Origin: Boswellia sacra
Lineage: Eukaryota; Streptophyta; Magnoliopsida; Sapindales; Burseraceae
Direction: 5' to 3'
NCBI GenBank assembly: GCA_013180625.2
Contig: SNVD02012968.1
Coordinates: 682,001-746,000, forward strand
DNA: 64,000 nt
Made by a program: the position numbers and the translations under genes
Shown: piece after piece, positions 1 to 13,000 of the stretch
How positions within the stretch are numbered: position 1 is the stretch's first letter
Layout of the letters: the number at the start of each line of letters is the position of its first letter
The notes under the pieces: generated by a model
What the model was told of the DNA's origin: nothing
The model's database searches: none
What the model saw: the letters and a program-made list of their open reading frames with translations, nothing else

Positions 1-3000
1 TTAATAAAAAGAAGTGAAGAAGTTGGCTGGCACAGGGAAGGAAGATGAGATTGAAAATGATAGATAAGGTGATACATAACATAGATTCATTCATGGATCA
101 TGGATATATATATATATACACACACATAAATAATATAATATAATAATAATATGGTGAGAAATATAATATAATAATATAGTATATTATAAAATTATTTTCG
201 AATTATAGTGTAATTTCATACAGAAGACGAGTTTATCTTTATAATTATCTAGACCCCTAAATATTAAGGGTGATAATTTGGATCATGAAAGAAGAATATA
301 ATACGAATAGGATACACGATTAATAAATAAATCGGATTCGTGTTGAAAGTATTCAACACATCAATCCGTTTAATGATACGAATAATTAAACATATCTTAT
401 TAATATTTAACATGCAAGCTTATTTAATGATATAAATTTTTATTTACTTATAATATATATATATATATATATATATTATAAAACTAAAAATTTTATATTA
501 TAAAGTAAATTAATTTACATAATAGTAAATTATTATGATTTTAATAATTTGAATCGATATAAATATATAAAATATGATATATTATGTATTATAGGTTAAA
601 AAATTAAATAAATTATGTGTATTAAGTATGCATGATTACAACATATGGATGATATATTTAATAACTGTGTTGAATCTGTATTTTATATCTCGATATAAAT
701 AATTAAATAAATTGATACGTATGACACGAATTGTCACTCCCACTAAACATTGAAGAAAATTTATTTTGTTAGGGGTCTGATATTAAAAGGATAAACTCGT
801 TCGCTGCCAAGTATTTGTTCAAAATTTAAAGGTTGTTTTTGATATTGTCCCACAATGATATCGATGACAAATGAGGAAGAGGTTGAAAGAGAGGGAAGTG
901 AAAAAAGCAACAGCTCAATGCAAAGATTTGTGGGGCCATCACATATTTTCTCCTCCCACCACCCTCCCACTGTTTGACGCGACGTCAACACAACACTACA
1001 CCCTTTTTTCCATTCTCTTTTGTTAATTTACACTTTTCTCCCTCTCTCTTTTCCCAATGCTTCACCGTTTCTCTTCCTTCTCCTTTTTTTCGTTTTTATT
1101 TGTATTTCATCATGTCATTTCGTATCACGTGCCTAACATTAACTTTTTTTTATTCTATTTTATTTCAATTTATTATAATTAATTATCACAACCAAAAACA
1201 TCCTTATAAATATTACTCTTATTAAAAAATTGGATTAGAAATCAAAGATTCTAATGAAGATAATTAACTTGCTTTGAGTATCGTATTGTGAGAATTTGAT
1301 CATGAATATGAAAAACTACTTTCCTCAAGAAAAAAAAAAAAAAGAAATCCTAAAACTTTTTCCTCTATGGATGGTGTTGGGTAGATACCTAACCAAGCCC
1401 ATTGCCATTAGCTTATCACTTCTTTTATTTCATTTATTTGCCACAATTATGTATGGCAAACAAACACGGTCTTAGTTTTATCATACGCCTAACCTATTGT
1501 CTTTTCAATTTTAGAATATTGTTTTGTTATTTTTTTATTATTACTCTTTTTTTTTAACTATAAAAAAGTTATTTTATCTAAAAAAAGAGAAAATGGATTA
1601 TTGCTTGTTTCCTTAATTTCTACCTTACCTCTTTGCAATAATTATCTTCAACTATTTGCTATTGATCATAAATAAATATATCACAATAAGATATATAGAT
1701 ACTCTATGTAAGGGCAAATTTATACAACACTAAAAAAAAAAAATTGTATTCAACATATATAAAAGCCCACTAAAGTATTTTTGATTTATAGTTTCTGACA
1801 CATTAGAAAAGGTCTTACCGAAAACGTGTCTTTGAAGAAAAATTAATGTAAATTAATTAACTCTTAGAATAGTTATAGAAATTCTAATTGATAACGACGT
1901 ATATATATAAAAATGAAGAAGGGTAGGAATAAACATGGTATTAATAAAATTAATTAACAAAATCTGTGGCGCCACGCCTATGATAGTGAATCTTAAAAAC
2001 CTCAATTATTTGAAAGGCACAGTTGAACTTCGATGAGAGTAGATAAATATAAGCCTAATCGGCTGCCAACTAAGATTTGCTTTGTCCTAAAAAAAGGAAA
2101 ATATAGTAGAATATAGACAAGGCTTAATTAGGAAAAAAAAGGATGACCCTGGAGGAGAGGCAAAATTAATAGTAATAGTTTGTTAGAGTGGAGCCCAATG
2201 TATTGATTTGTTGTTAATTAATCATGTTATTGTTGGAGTTGGAGTGAGAAGATGATAAAGAAAGGTTAGTTAATGATGATTAATGATAATAATGCACGTT
2301 AAACACATCTAAGTAGAGATAGAGAGACACAAGCATGGAATATAAATCAAACATGGTTGACCATGTGTGTGTGTTTGTGTCTTTGCAAGGCAGCTAGCTT
2401 TTTTAATATTTATGATTTTCAAAGGGAGCATTTTGCTGTGGGGAGGCAAAGGCAAAGCAAGAAAGCAAGCCAGCAATTGTTAGATCTTTTCTTGATCATG
2501 TTTTGGGTGACAAGAAGAGAGAGTCTACACCAAAAAAACTACCTCCAAGTTATTGAATATATTGAAAGCATACTTATGCTTGTGTTTGCGTTAATTGTGC
2601 CGTTTGCTGAATTGTCTCTCTAATCATGTCTATATAATCCTTGCTTATGAAAAAGGATATATGCTGTCTCCCATAACCCAATTCCCCACTTGTCCTTCTC
2701 TTCTTCTAGTCAAATCTTTACAATTCTTCAAGTCAAAATCCAACCCTTATCATCCCACCCACAATTAAACCCACTTTGATTTCTGCTCTGGGGTTTTTTT
2801 TTTTTTTTAAAAAAAACAATATTTCTTATAGGGTTCAAAATTTTGGACCAATCGGCTGATTTTGGGATTTGATTCAGGAGCCTCAGCTCAGCCACTCACT
2901 ATTGCATAATAGTGCAGATGTGCCCTGCCTAGGTAACAATCACTTTTATTAGGTCCTTGCATGTTTTGGTAGATATTGAAATTTAAATTCACTTAAATGT

Positions 3001-5119
3001 CTTCTATTGCTTTTATGAAGTAAAAGTTGAATCTACCATGTTTCTTTCTTTGCTTTTTTTTTTTTCTCATTTATTAACTAAATTGAATCAACATCTCTAG
3101 TTTTTTTTCTTTGTTGAAATTTTAGATGATAAGATGAATTTGGTCCACTTAATTGATTAATTAATCAGAATTGAATGGCATGAAATGTTGCATATTTTAA
3201 TGAGCCGTCTTTGTCACATAATAAAAACAAAATGGTCAAAACTTTTGTGCGCCTGTCCATACTTTGTTCTTTTAGCTAAGCAATAAGATTTCTCCTCCTT
3301 TGGGGTGGCTAGAATTTTGTGATTAAATATGAACAGAAATTCCAATCATGAAGCATTATGATACTTCAATTCCTACTAAGAATCAATGCATTATGCAAGG
3401 GTCCACTCCCTCAACATATCAAATCACTGCCAAATACATTTTGTTAAAATCATGCAACTCTTAGCTCTTGTATTTTGTCTTCTAGCAATTTCACCCAAAA
3501 AGTGTTCTATTCAATAATATTTATTTCATATAATCTTAACACCTTGTCATCGATTCTATGACGATATCAGAAGAATTCTAGTTGTATACTTAAAAATCTT
3601 AGGTTAATAATGCTGTCGAACTGATAATATAAAACTAATTATGAGGAAAATGGTTTTATATTTTGACACAAGTGGGCATGATTGCTTGTGTGGCATCGAA
3701 ATATCATGAGTAGAATTTTATTGAAGAAGGAAAATACATGGGAAGAGTGGTGAGGAGAGAGAGAGGAGACTGGAGGAAGTAAAATAATAATAAAAAGCAC
3801 TTTTAAGATATTGCACAGAAGCAGATAGATAGTGTAGGCCATGGAGGAATAAATTAAGGAGGATGGGTGGAGGGGACAGCTTGAGGCTCATGGGTTATGA
3901 ATTATTTATAATTATTTATTTATTTATTTGTTTATGTATTGTAATATTTAGATAATTTATAATTATTTACATTGCATGCTCTGGAAGTCACTACTTCTAA
4001 AAAGAAAAACTGATGAGTTTTTCAAATGTGGTTGTGGAAGAAGTGATCTGCCTGCATGAGAGAAAATCTCAATCAAGGCAACAGTACAATGGGGGCTTTA
4101 AGCTAAAACTGCCTCTAATAATCTCTATTTGCATGGGATTCTTATATGCACTTTTTCTACCACTTTTCATGGTATCAAAAATCTTCATCATTTCTTTTAC
4201 TTTTCTAGTCCACCTCCCTCTCTCTGGTCTATATAAATATTTTGCTTTAAACTTCTTTGATGTCATCAGGTTTGCCTTGTAATAATTAACACTCAACTTG
4301 GTATATATAAACAAACAAACAAAATATTATTTGCACCTAAATCCATCATTTCAAGTTTTGTATCAACCTAATCTTTTAATTTATCTAATTTATTGAAGAA
4401 AATTGAATTCTTTCCTCAACCCTGAAGATTTGATAAGGGAATTAGTAGCTTTTAGGTTTGAGATATATATTTTAGTCAATAATAGGAAGCAATCGTGTTA
4501 GATTTATTATATCCTTATCAATTCAAATGAGAAATTATTATTTAGGATCCGTTTAAAATCTATTTTAGTTTTGTTCAATTTAAATTAATCAAGAAAAAGG
4601 TCGTTTAATAAATATGATGAAAGTCATAAAACGTACTTTGTAAAGATATTTTTTGCACCAAAATTATATTCGTGTTGGAGATCAAATCCCTCTGGAGAAT
4701 TTTTTTTTTGGGTTAATTCAATTTCTATAACAAAAATTCCAATTTAGTTGAGCCAATGATGAAATATAAGAAATAATTAAAAAGGCTTCGGAGAAGGATC
4801 TTCGAAAAAATCTAAAAAAAGTGATGTAACATATGGCCTAACACATGGCGTTTGGAGTAGAAATTTTATTTATGTTTTTTTTTTCCAAGAAAGAGTGGGT
4901 AGTGATTAGCTTGAATTGTGGTTGAGGTTTGAAGAAGGGAAGATGAATATCTTTTCCTTAATTTTCTTCATTTCATATAAACAAAAATGCATATGATTTT
5001 CTTCTTTTGGTAAAAGGATTTGCTTTATTTCTCTCTCTCTTTCTCTCTCTCTCAGAATAAATATTATTTCACATTCTAGTAAAGAATTTATTTTCTCCAT
5101 GATTTCATTAAATTTTTAT
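1..5119. other. Intergenic AT-rich region, no supported gene
   Basis: No open reading frame here resembles a known protein; the longest are under 90 codons and low-complexity. It holds AT microsatellites (about 103-120 and 452-476), long A/T runs and a CT-rich tract near 5030-5055. Around 2626-2940 there is a TATA-like TCTATATAATCC, a pyrimidine-rich leader-like stretch and a possible splice donor (CTAG/GTAACA near 2931). Together these could mark an uncharacterised non-coding transcript, but nothing confirms transcription. I checked by eye for conserved plant microRNA sequences and found none. Confidence 0.5.
452..476. repeat. (AT)n microsatellite
   Basis: An uninterrupted AT dinucleotide run of about 25 bases in very AT-rich intergenic DNA. 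Confidence 0.8.
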
Positions 5120-5519
5120 GGGATAATTCTAATTTGTCCCTGAGGTTAGGGTTAAAAAAATTGAGGACCTCAGTTTTCTGAAATCTAAGATTGCCCCCTG
5201 AGGTTACTGTAGCACCGTTAGATTTAACGGAAAATGTATTAAACCGTTAGATTGAACGAAAAATATATTAAATAATAAATTAATGTTAATATTAGATTTA
5301 ACAAAAAATGTATTAAATAATAATTTAACGCTAATAAGTAGTAAAATAGACTATAATACACTTTTCTAAATGGTTTGTAAAGCGTTAAGTTACTATTTAA
5401 TACATTTTCCGTTAAATCTAACGTTATACAGTAATCTCAGGGGGTAAATTTAGGTTTCAAAAAACTGAGATCCTCAATTTTTTTACATCTAACCTCAAGG
5501 GGCAAATTAGAATTATCCT
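5120..5519. mobile_element. MITE / foldback element, Mutator-like (9-bp TSD)
   Basis: About 400 bp whose two halves are inverted complements. The left end GGATAATTCTAATTTG is mirrored by CAAATTAGAATTATCC at the right end. The inner arms also pair (CTGAGGTTACTGTAGCACCGTTAGA on the left against a reverse-complementary stretch near 5408-5450). The 9-bp sequence AATTTTTAT flanks both sides (5111-5119 and 5520-5528), the target-site duplication size of Mutator-type elements. There is no coding capacity, so it would be non-autonomous. The very last base pair of the inverted repeat does not match, so the exact terminus may be off by one. Confidence 0.75.
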
Positions 5520-5853
5520 AATTTTTATTCTGGATCTTTTGTACTTCAAGAATAAAATAACATAAATTTGAGCTCTTCTCCAACTATCTCCTAGTGTTTA
5601 AACTCAGAAAGGCCCACCATTAGGAAACCCATTACAGAAACCTTTCATATGACAACTAAGTTGGGCTTTTTTTGACCCAATAATATTGGGTTTGTACCAA
5701 TTTTGGTCACTTGTAACAATTTTACAATTGGGCTTGTTGATTTCCTCTGCCATTGGGAGTCTTACTCGACCTATATTTCCTATTCCATCCTCGTCCTATC
5801 GCCATGTTAATGGAGTGATCAAATTGTTTAGGTTTAAATTGTGTAGAATGATT

Positions 5854-6155
5854 TAGGGGCGTGCAAATTAAACCGACCTGACGCGACCTGATCTGGTTAG
5901 TCAAGTCGGCTCGGGTTTTAATCAGGTTGTATTTGAAAATAACCCGAATTCGGATTACAAAAAGTCAGGTTTTGGGTTAATTGGGTTTTGAATTGTGATC
6001 CAATAAAATTAAACCCAATTAACCCGACCCGACCCAATAGGTTATATTCAGATTCATATTTAAAAATAAAAACCCAATATCGAATTAAAATTCCGCAATT
6101 CAATGACATGTCGATCAAGTCGAGTTCGGGGAAACCTGACCCGAGTGCACCCCTA
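5854..6155. mobile_element. hAT-type MITE (8-bp TSD)
   Basis: A 302-bp element starting TAGGGGCGTGCAAA and ending GAGTGCACCCCTA, an imperfect terminal inverted repeat of the TAGGGGTGTGCA type known from plant hAT MITEs. It is flanked on both sides by the 8-bp direct repeat GAATGATT (5846-5853 and 6156-6163), matching the hAT duplication length. The interior is rich in GACCCGA/TCGGGT-like words and has no coding potential. Confidence 0.8.
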
Positions 6156-6163
6156 GAATGATT

Positions 6164-7033
6164 GTATCTGTAACACTACTTGATAACCCCTCCACTACGA
6201 AATGTCTCCTCAAAGTCTCATTTTCCCTCATAAATAAATTAAATCACTTTAACAGTTTAATAATAACACATGTGAATTAATAAAGAGAAAAAAAAGAAAA
6301 AGGTTTAACAATCACCTCCCAATCTAATAGAGGCAAGTCCCACTAGACATTCTTTTTCAATTGGTTAACTAAATGTTGAACAAGTGAACAGGGCATCAAC
6401 ATATCAAAATTGGTCTGCCAGAGAATTGTCAGATGACTTTCAATAAACATCTAACAATATATCAACCTACCAAACCTTACATCATATTGATTAGTCGACT
6501 AGATGCTAAAAAACAAAGACATAAAATAAAGACTTTATTATTCTTTAAAACACCCTCAATTTAGTTATTCTTTGGTATTTCTTCAACTTAATAAGCATTT
6601 GATAATTGGTTGACCAGTACCCTGAATGCTGCCGGTGATTCGAGTAGTCTAGAACTAATCAGTAATTAAAAATCAGTTGGTCAATTAACGAGTGTGTGTA
6701 CCATTAATTAGAAGCCAAAGCTACCATGACTTGCTTATTCTACTCTACTAAATTAACATCTCAAACTGGCACAACAATAATCATGAAGCTCTCGCCAGTT
6801 TGTCACCCAGTGGCAATAGCATCACTTTGAAAAATAATAATGAATCTCTTAACTCTTTATCCTCGATCACTCGACTTACCACACCATCAACTAGCTTAAG
6901 ACCTGAGACTTGCTCTCGTTAACCCAATTGATAATTGCTTTTGACAAAAATAATCACCTACCATATCTATTCTACCTAGTATTTTACAACGTAACTCCTA
7001 CAACTTCTTACCATGCACTTTTTGCCTCAAGCA
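6164..7033. other. 3' flank of PTAC12/HEMERA, nothing else recognised
   Basis: AT-rich sequence between the hAT MITE and the PTAC12 stop codon. It should contain the 3' UTR of the minus-strand gene at its upper end. No coding sequence, inverted repeat or RNA gene was recognised. Confidence 0.4.
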
Positions 7034-10000
7034 TCACTCTTCTTCATCGAAGTCTAAGAGAAAATCAGTCAAGTTCTCTGAATCCTCTACAGCCTCGTCA
7101 AGTGACATGGCTTTGTCCTTTTTGGGTTTAGTCTGCACATTTAAGGAGAAATATAAATAGATTGAACATTATTGCCTTGAAATTCAAAAGATTTTCCTGA
7201 GTATATTGATATGAGATGCAAATGTACTATTTTACCAGACAGCACCCTTAGAATACTGTTCTTGGCGAACATATTTCATGCTTTCTTTTTCTGGTTATTA
7301 TTCCTTTTTTCCATTTATATATATTAGACGTGGTAAAACTATGTTGTATTTCATCAATCAACCATACATGCAACGCAAGGAACAGAATCACCTTTGACTT
7401 TCTAGGCTGGGGAGTAGTTTTCAGAACACTCCAGCCCCGTGAAATTTTCTCCTCTTCATCAGCACCCTCAGTTTCACTATCTTCTCCTTCCTCCTATTGC
7501 AAATGCACGCCAAAAAATTGCAATTACTTACAAAAGATGCATAGGTTGAGCAGGAAACTTGTAACATGAAAAGTTCAAGCAAAACTCCAGATAAGATTAA
7601 AACAATAGATGGTAAAAACCACAACTAGATCAGGAAATGACACTCACATCTTTTTCCCCAATGTCAACGGCTTTTGCCATTGCTTCATCCATATCAGTCA
7701 CCTGATTGCAAGTATCAAGAAACCAGCAATGTTATTTCCTTACTGAAAACTGATGTTTGCCAATAAGAAAATGCTAAATAAACAATCAAGTTAAGAATTT
7801 GCTAACATTTCAAAGTTGTATTCCAGTTACATGTCTTTTGAGAAGCTCATCTATGCTTATGAAAGGTATTACCAAATGAAACAATTCATGTGTCGCTCAT
7901 TATGATATGAGACAATTAAATGCAATAATAGAAAAAACAAGAATCTACATATATATTTCAAAAATTTTTGTAAAGCTCAATTCAAAACAAAATAGAGAGA
8001 CCACAAGAGAAAATGAAGAGAAGATCTCCTGTAGCATAACCAAAATGTATGAATAAACATGACAGATATAGCCACCATAAATTTGGCAAATAACATAATT
8101 AGTAGTGTATATGTGTTAACTCTTTGTTACCTCAAGTTCTTCAGTCTTCTCTTTAGTCAGAATCTTTTCAAGCTCCTCTCTTGATATAATTTTGCCATGC
8201 TGATCAAAGCAAGCAAAAGTCAGCACTTGAAGATGAACATAACACTCGGTTTCCGTTAAGGAAAAAAAAAATCTAAAACGCTCCATCCATGTGATGCAGT
8301 ACTTAAAAATTTTAATAAGCCCAATAAAAAGAAAAGTCAGCACTTGAAGATGAACAGAATACTCAGCTCCATTAAAAAAAAAAAAACACTTAAAATGCTC
8401 CATCCATGTAATGCAGTACTTCAAAATTTTAATAAGCCAAAATAAAAACAAAAATAAATGGATAATATTTCAGCATCTTAAACAAGACATTAAACAACAA
8501 AAATGAAATTTCTAGCACTCTTCAGACTAAAATGGAACTCCATGTAAAACAGTGTAAAAATCCAGAGAAACATCAAATAATAGGAGAGTAGAAAGATAAA
8601 TATAATCAAATTTCTGAAGAGCTCGATCTTGAAGCTTCAATTGGACTGATCAATGAATTAGCTACTGCCAGCCATCTTTTGGCCATCACTGCAACGTGCC
8701 AAAATAATTTCATTGTCCCATGAATGCAAAAAATTGAGCTATCTTACCATAATTGGCCAACGAAGGCCTCATATTAATTGACTTCCATTCAGTGTAACAT
8801 CCCGGCCCGCATGTGGCACTTTGTACTATGTATGGAACTTTGCGGTCCTCATAAACCCTCAAGAGCTGGCCCCCACACAGTCTCAAGCGGTGACCCCCAT
8901 GCGCGCGCAAAAGCTCAATACCCCGGCCCACTGTTGGATATTGTCCGCTTTGAACACACAGTCCATCACGGTTTTGCTGTCGGGCTTTGCAACCCAAAAG
9001 GCCTCCAACAGCTTAAGGAGCTCACAAGGTATTTAAGCACATATCACATCATATTCCCAAGCGATGTGGGATGTCACATTCACCCCCCCTTAGGAATCAA
9101 GCGTCCTCGCTTGATTGGGCTTATATCCTCAGGGTGACATCCCATACTTCCGATTGGGCTTGACTCTGATACCATTTGTAACATCCCGGCCCGCATGTGG
9201 CACTTTGCACTATGTGTGGCACTTTGCGGTCCTCATAAACCCTCAAGAGGTGACCCCCACACAGTTTCAAACGGTGGCCCCCATGCGCGTGCAAAAGCTC
9301 AATACCCCAGCCCACTGTTGGATATTGTCCGCTTTGGACACACAGTCCATCACGGTTTTGCTTTTAGGCTTTGCAACCCAAAAGGCTTCTAACAGCTTAA
9401 GGAACTCACAAGGTATTTAAGCACATATCACATCATATTCCCAAGCGATGTGGGATGTTACATTCAGAATCCAAAATTTGGTTCATTATTGTAGTGACAA
9501 AAACATTATTAAAAGAACTAAAAAAAGATAACAAAACTGCCTCCCTATAAACCTCTTTGTAGCACATTTCTTCAGGGAAAACCACCAAAAAAAAAAAAAG
9601 GCTTAAAAGATTAAAGGATGGAATCTAACCTCCTTCAGATAAGCCAGCATATTGGGTGTTGGTTCATGAAAGTCTGGACCCCTGTAATCAATCACTTCAT
9701 CTGGATCTTGAATGTAGTTCACAGTTGGGTAAACTGGATCTCCACCCCATACTGTAGAGGCAATAAGCATAATCAAACACCAAAACATTATAAGTTAGTA
9801 TGGGAGATGAAAAAATAAAAATAAAAATAAAAGGAATGCTAATTTTTACATTTCGTTTCCTAATAGGATTAAAACTAGCACACCTATCCAACAAGCAACA
9901 ACATAGATGATATTTTATCTTATTATTCTAGTCAAGATCTAAAAGATAATGGGAAACTTTAAGGTTGGTCCAATTTTGAGAAACAAGCTATCTTGCTTGA

Positions 10001-13000
10001 TTGAGGTTGTTAGTAATGGTAAATGAATTAACTATAACAAGTATGGTTAATAGATGCTAACCCACAAAATCACTGTTATATTAAGATATAGAAAAGAAAA
10101 GAAAAGAAAGAATACAAGCATGTGTCTTTCCTTTTTTAATTTTTAAGACAACAATGTAAGTTACAATATCCAAAACTTAATTGTCAAAAACTTTCAGAGA
10201 ATTCCTGTTATCCAAGAGTAGACCAGCCGTAGAAACAACATATATATGTGTGCGTGCGTGCATTTGTGTTTTTGTGTGTGTGTGTGTGTGTGTTTTTTTT
10301 TTACATTCTTGAAAATATGATTCTAATAAATAAAGGATGCCATCAATCACACCCTAGAGCTACATTGCAATGACAGCCAATGTTGAGAAAATGTAGTGTA
10401 AAGTTCTGAAAAGAGAAAGTGCATGCAGTTAATTCATCTTTTTCGTTTTTCTGGAAAAGGCCAAACATAATTGGGTTAAATAAATGAATAAAATTTATCT
10501 GACTAATATATGGTAATGCTTATAAGAATTAAATATAGAGCTTATAATATTATAAAGAAAGATTCATGTGATAAACAGATAAATATAATAAGAAACAAAT
10601 CGACATGGATATAATGGACAAACTAATTAGCTATAGAATACATACTTTGCTTTATTTGATCCTCACGCATTCGCATTGCTAAAGGATCCCTTTTAATACG
10701 AACATCAGTCCCCATCATTATGCGAAATTCTCGATCTGTTTGATGAGAAAACATTTCTATTAGCTGTGTATTTTCATCTTCACCAGTCTCTTCATAATGT
10801 TTCTGAATAGCTTCACGTGAAGTATCCCTCTTCCACGCTTTTACCCATTCTGAGTAGTATGCAATTGGCCCTATCCTTTCCAGTCTCTCTTGTTCAGCTT
10901 TAAGTCTACAAAATCAACAAAAACTTCAGTACAAAATACTTGAAAGAGATATGTCATGTTTGGGAACAGCTGTGCCAGCCCATCTGATTAGTAATAATTC
11001 CTCAGAATTTTACTATTTTTGGCCACCTAGTCCAATTCTGTTCATATAATTTAACCTGGTTTTATTATTTCAGATTTCTAAAGGAATAACGAGAACATTT
11101 TATATGCTCGGGTCTGTGAATGTTTGTCTCTTAGAAGTGTAATCCCATTAAGCTGTTATCCTAGTCAACCAAACAAAGATCAATTCCCAACAACTCGGGG
11201 TCAACAACATTAATAAATCTCTATATTAAACTGCATATATCACCATGTGCACCACCAGATCTTCGGTCATGTTATTTCTCACTGCAATGATCCAAATTCC
11301 CTTTATGTCCTACTTTTACCAATTTACATTCCACCTATCAAAGCATAATCCAATTTCACCTTTTTCCCCTCTGCTTAGGGAAAGGAAGTCCAGTTTCACT
11401 TAAATTACATTCTACATATACAGAGTCAACCTTCTTCAAAAACCACCATGTGCTTGTGTGTCTAGACAGAGAGAGAACCAAGAAACAAAACTGATGTCAA
11501 CAAATCCTAAAGCCTGAATAAAGAGCCATTCAAGTTTTCTTTGTACAAATGTAAGAGAACCTTTCTTCCTTGAAAAGATGTCGCCTAGCTCTGTAAAGAG
11601 AAGTTTCAGTTAATGTTGGATGTTCACCATAAAGCTTTATTTGCCCAGTCTCTGCCATCCCTTTGAGAAAAACCTACAAAAGGATAAACAATTTGAGTGT
11701 CAAAATAGATACAACTTATCATCTTTTAACCAAGAAATGAATTATATGTGAATGCATTACACATTATTTGGAAGGGAAAGCCCTCCTCGGTTTTATCCAC
11801 AAACTTGATAAATTTTGAATAGCTTAATTTTGTGTATGCATCAACTTTTTCATCCAACATGCAGCAAATGCATAGAGAGTCAAGACCCTCAAAGATTGAC
11901 TCAGACAAGGAATCAACTATTTTATAGATCACTGATATCAAATAGTATTAACATATTTTTAAGACTTTTCATATCGCAACTGAACACTGTTGAACCACAT
12001 ACTTGGGGAACATCTAGCAAGCACAATCTTTGCTCCACTCCCGCAGGAAATTAAGCCCTCAAAATCACAAATCTCAGAACCCTTGCTGTCAAGGCACATT
12101 AGCACAAATGTGTATGCACCAAATCATTTAGTTATCATAACTGGCATAAAATTTGAACCCTATGGATTTTGGTAGAAGATTCTATCCCAAGATTATATCT
12201 TACTCTGTCTAACTCACTAGACACCATAGTTCCGCTGTTGAAATACAGAATAATGCAATCACAACAAAAAAGTAGCATATCAGTTAAAGACAACTCTATG
12301 CTTTTTAATTTATTTATTAGTTCCACTAACCGTTTCAACATCAGGTCGCCTTCTTTGCCATCTGGACCACTGTTCTTTGTCTGGCTTTCTCCAATTCCAC
12401 CATAGTTCTTCACTTGTTAGTGGTTCCTCTATTGGCTTCTTCACTTTGGGATCAATAAAGGGATGAGGGCGTCCAAGTTTCTTATCTAATTCATATCCAG
12501 TTTCTTCCTCTTCCAAAGGTTCTGTCTGATAAACAACAAACTCGGACGAGGAATCTTTTGGATCTTCAGTTGTTTCCTCAGAAATTTCAGGTTCCACAGA
12601 ATCACTTACTTCCACACCCACGTCAGAAGCTTCGGGAGCTGCAACAGAAGTTTTATACTTCCTCCTCCTACTTCCAGGACGTTTTCCATATGAAGGTGAT
12701 CCAGTCGACTCACCAGTAGGCTCGGGAGCTCTTGCAGCCCTAACTCGACTAGCTGTGCCTTCTGGCCAGTACTCCTCTCCAGGAATGCTTGCACGCGCAC
12801 CAGAGGCTGGTTCAAGCTGCCCAGATGTTGAGTCCAAGTAACTATAATAGGGAGGACGCTCAACAGACACGTATTCAAACGATTCGTCCTTCTTTTCACA
12901 CTTTATAAAAGAGGGTAAAGAAGCCCTCCTCAATGTATTATCCAAGCCAACTTTAACTTGCACTATTCCAGCTGGAAATAAGCCAATAAATGATGTCTGG

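Larger units (their letters stand above)
8793..9462 (-). mobile_element. TRIM retrotransposon (terminal-repeat retrotransposon in miniature)
   Basis: Two 286-bp direct repeats (8793-9078 and 9177-9462), each starting TGTAACATCCCGG and ending in GGGATGT(C/T)ACA, enclose only 98 bp. On the minus strand the internal part begins with TGGTATCAGAGTCA (a primer-binding site complementary to initiator tRNA-Met) beside one repeat. It ends with a G-rich polypurine tract (AAGGGGGGGTG) beside the other. The element is flanked by the 5-bp duplication TTCAG (8788-8792 and 9463-9467). There is no gag or pol, so it is a complete non-autonomous TRIM. The LTRs differ at roughly 20 positions, many of them C/T or G/A changes. 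It lies in the PTAC12 intron between coding exons 6 and 7, in the same orientation as the gene. Confidence 0.92.

Noticed and set aside
4013..4282. Hydrophobic 89-codon frame between 4.0 and 4.3 kb
   Set aside because: No recognisable family, an equally long frame on the opposite strand, and AT-rich low-complexity composition; no splice or promoter support.
8778..9420. Several overlapping frames of 65-119 codons on both strands
   Set aside because: They are duplicated in parallel because they lie in the two LTRs of the TRIM; none encodes a known domain.
8793..9462. Possibility that the element is a Cassandra TRIM with a 5S rRNA promoter
   Set aside because: I could not find the 5S-like internal promoter words in either LTR.
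12970..12976. Acceptor TTTCCAG nearest to PTAC12 exon 3
   Set aside because: Using it puts a stop codon two codons later in the frame set by exon 2; the acceptor at about 12997 keeps the frame open and gives a 532-aa product.
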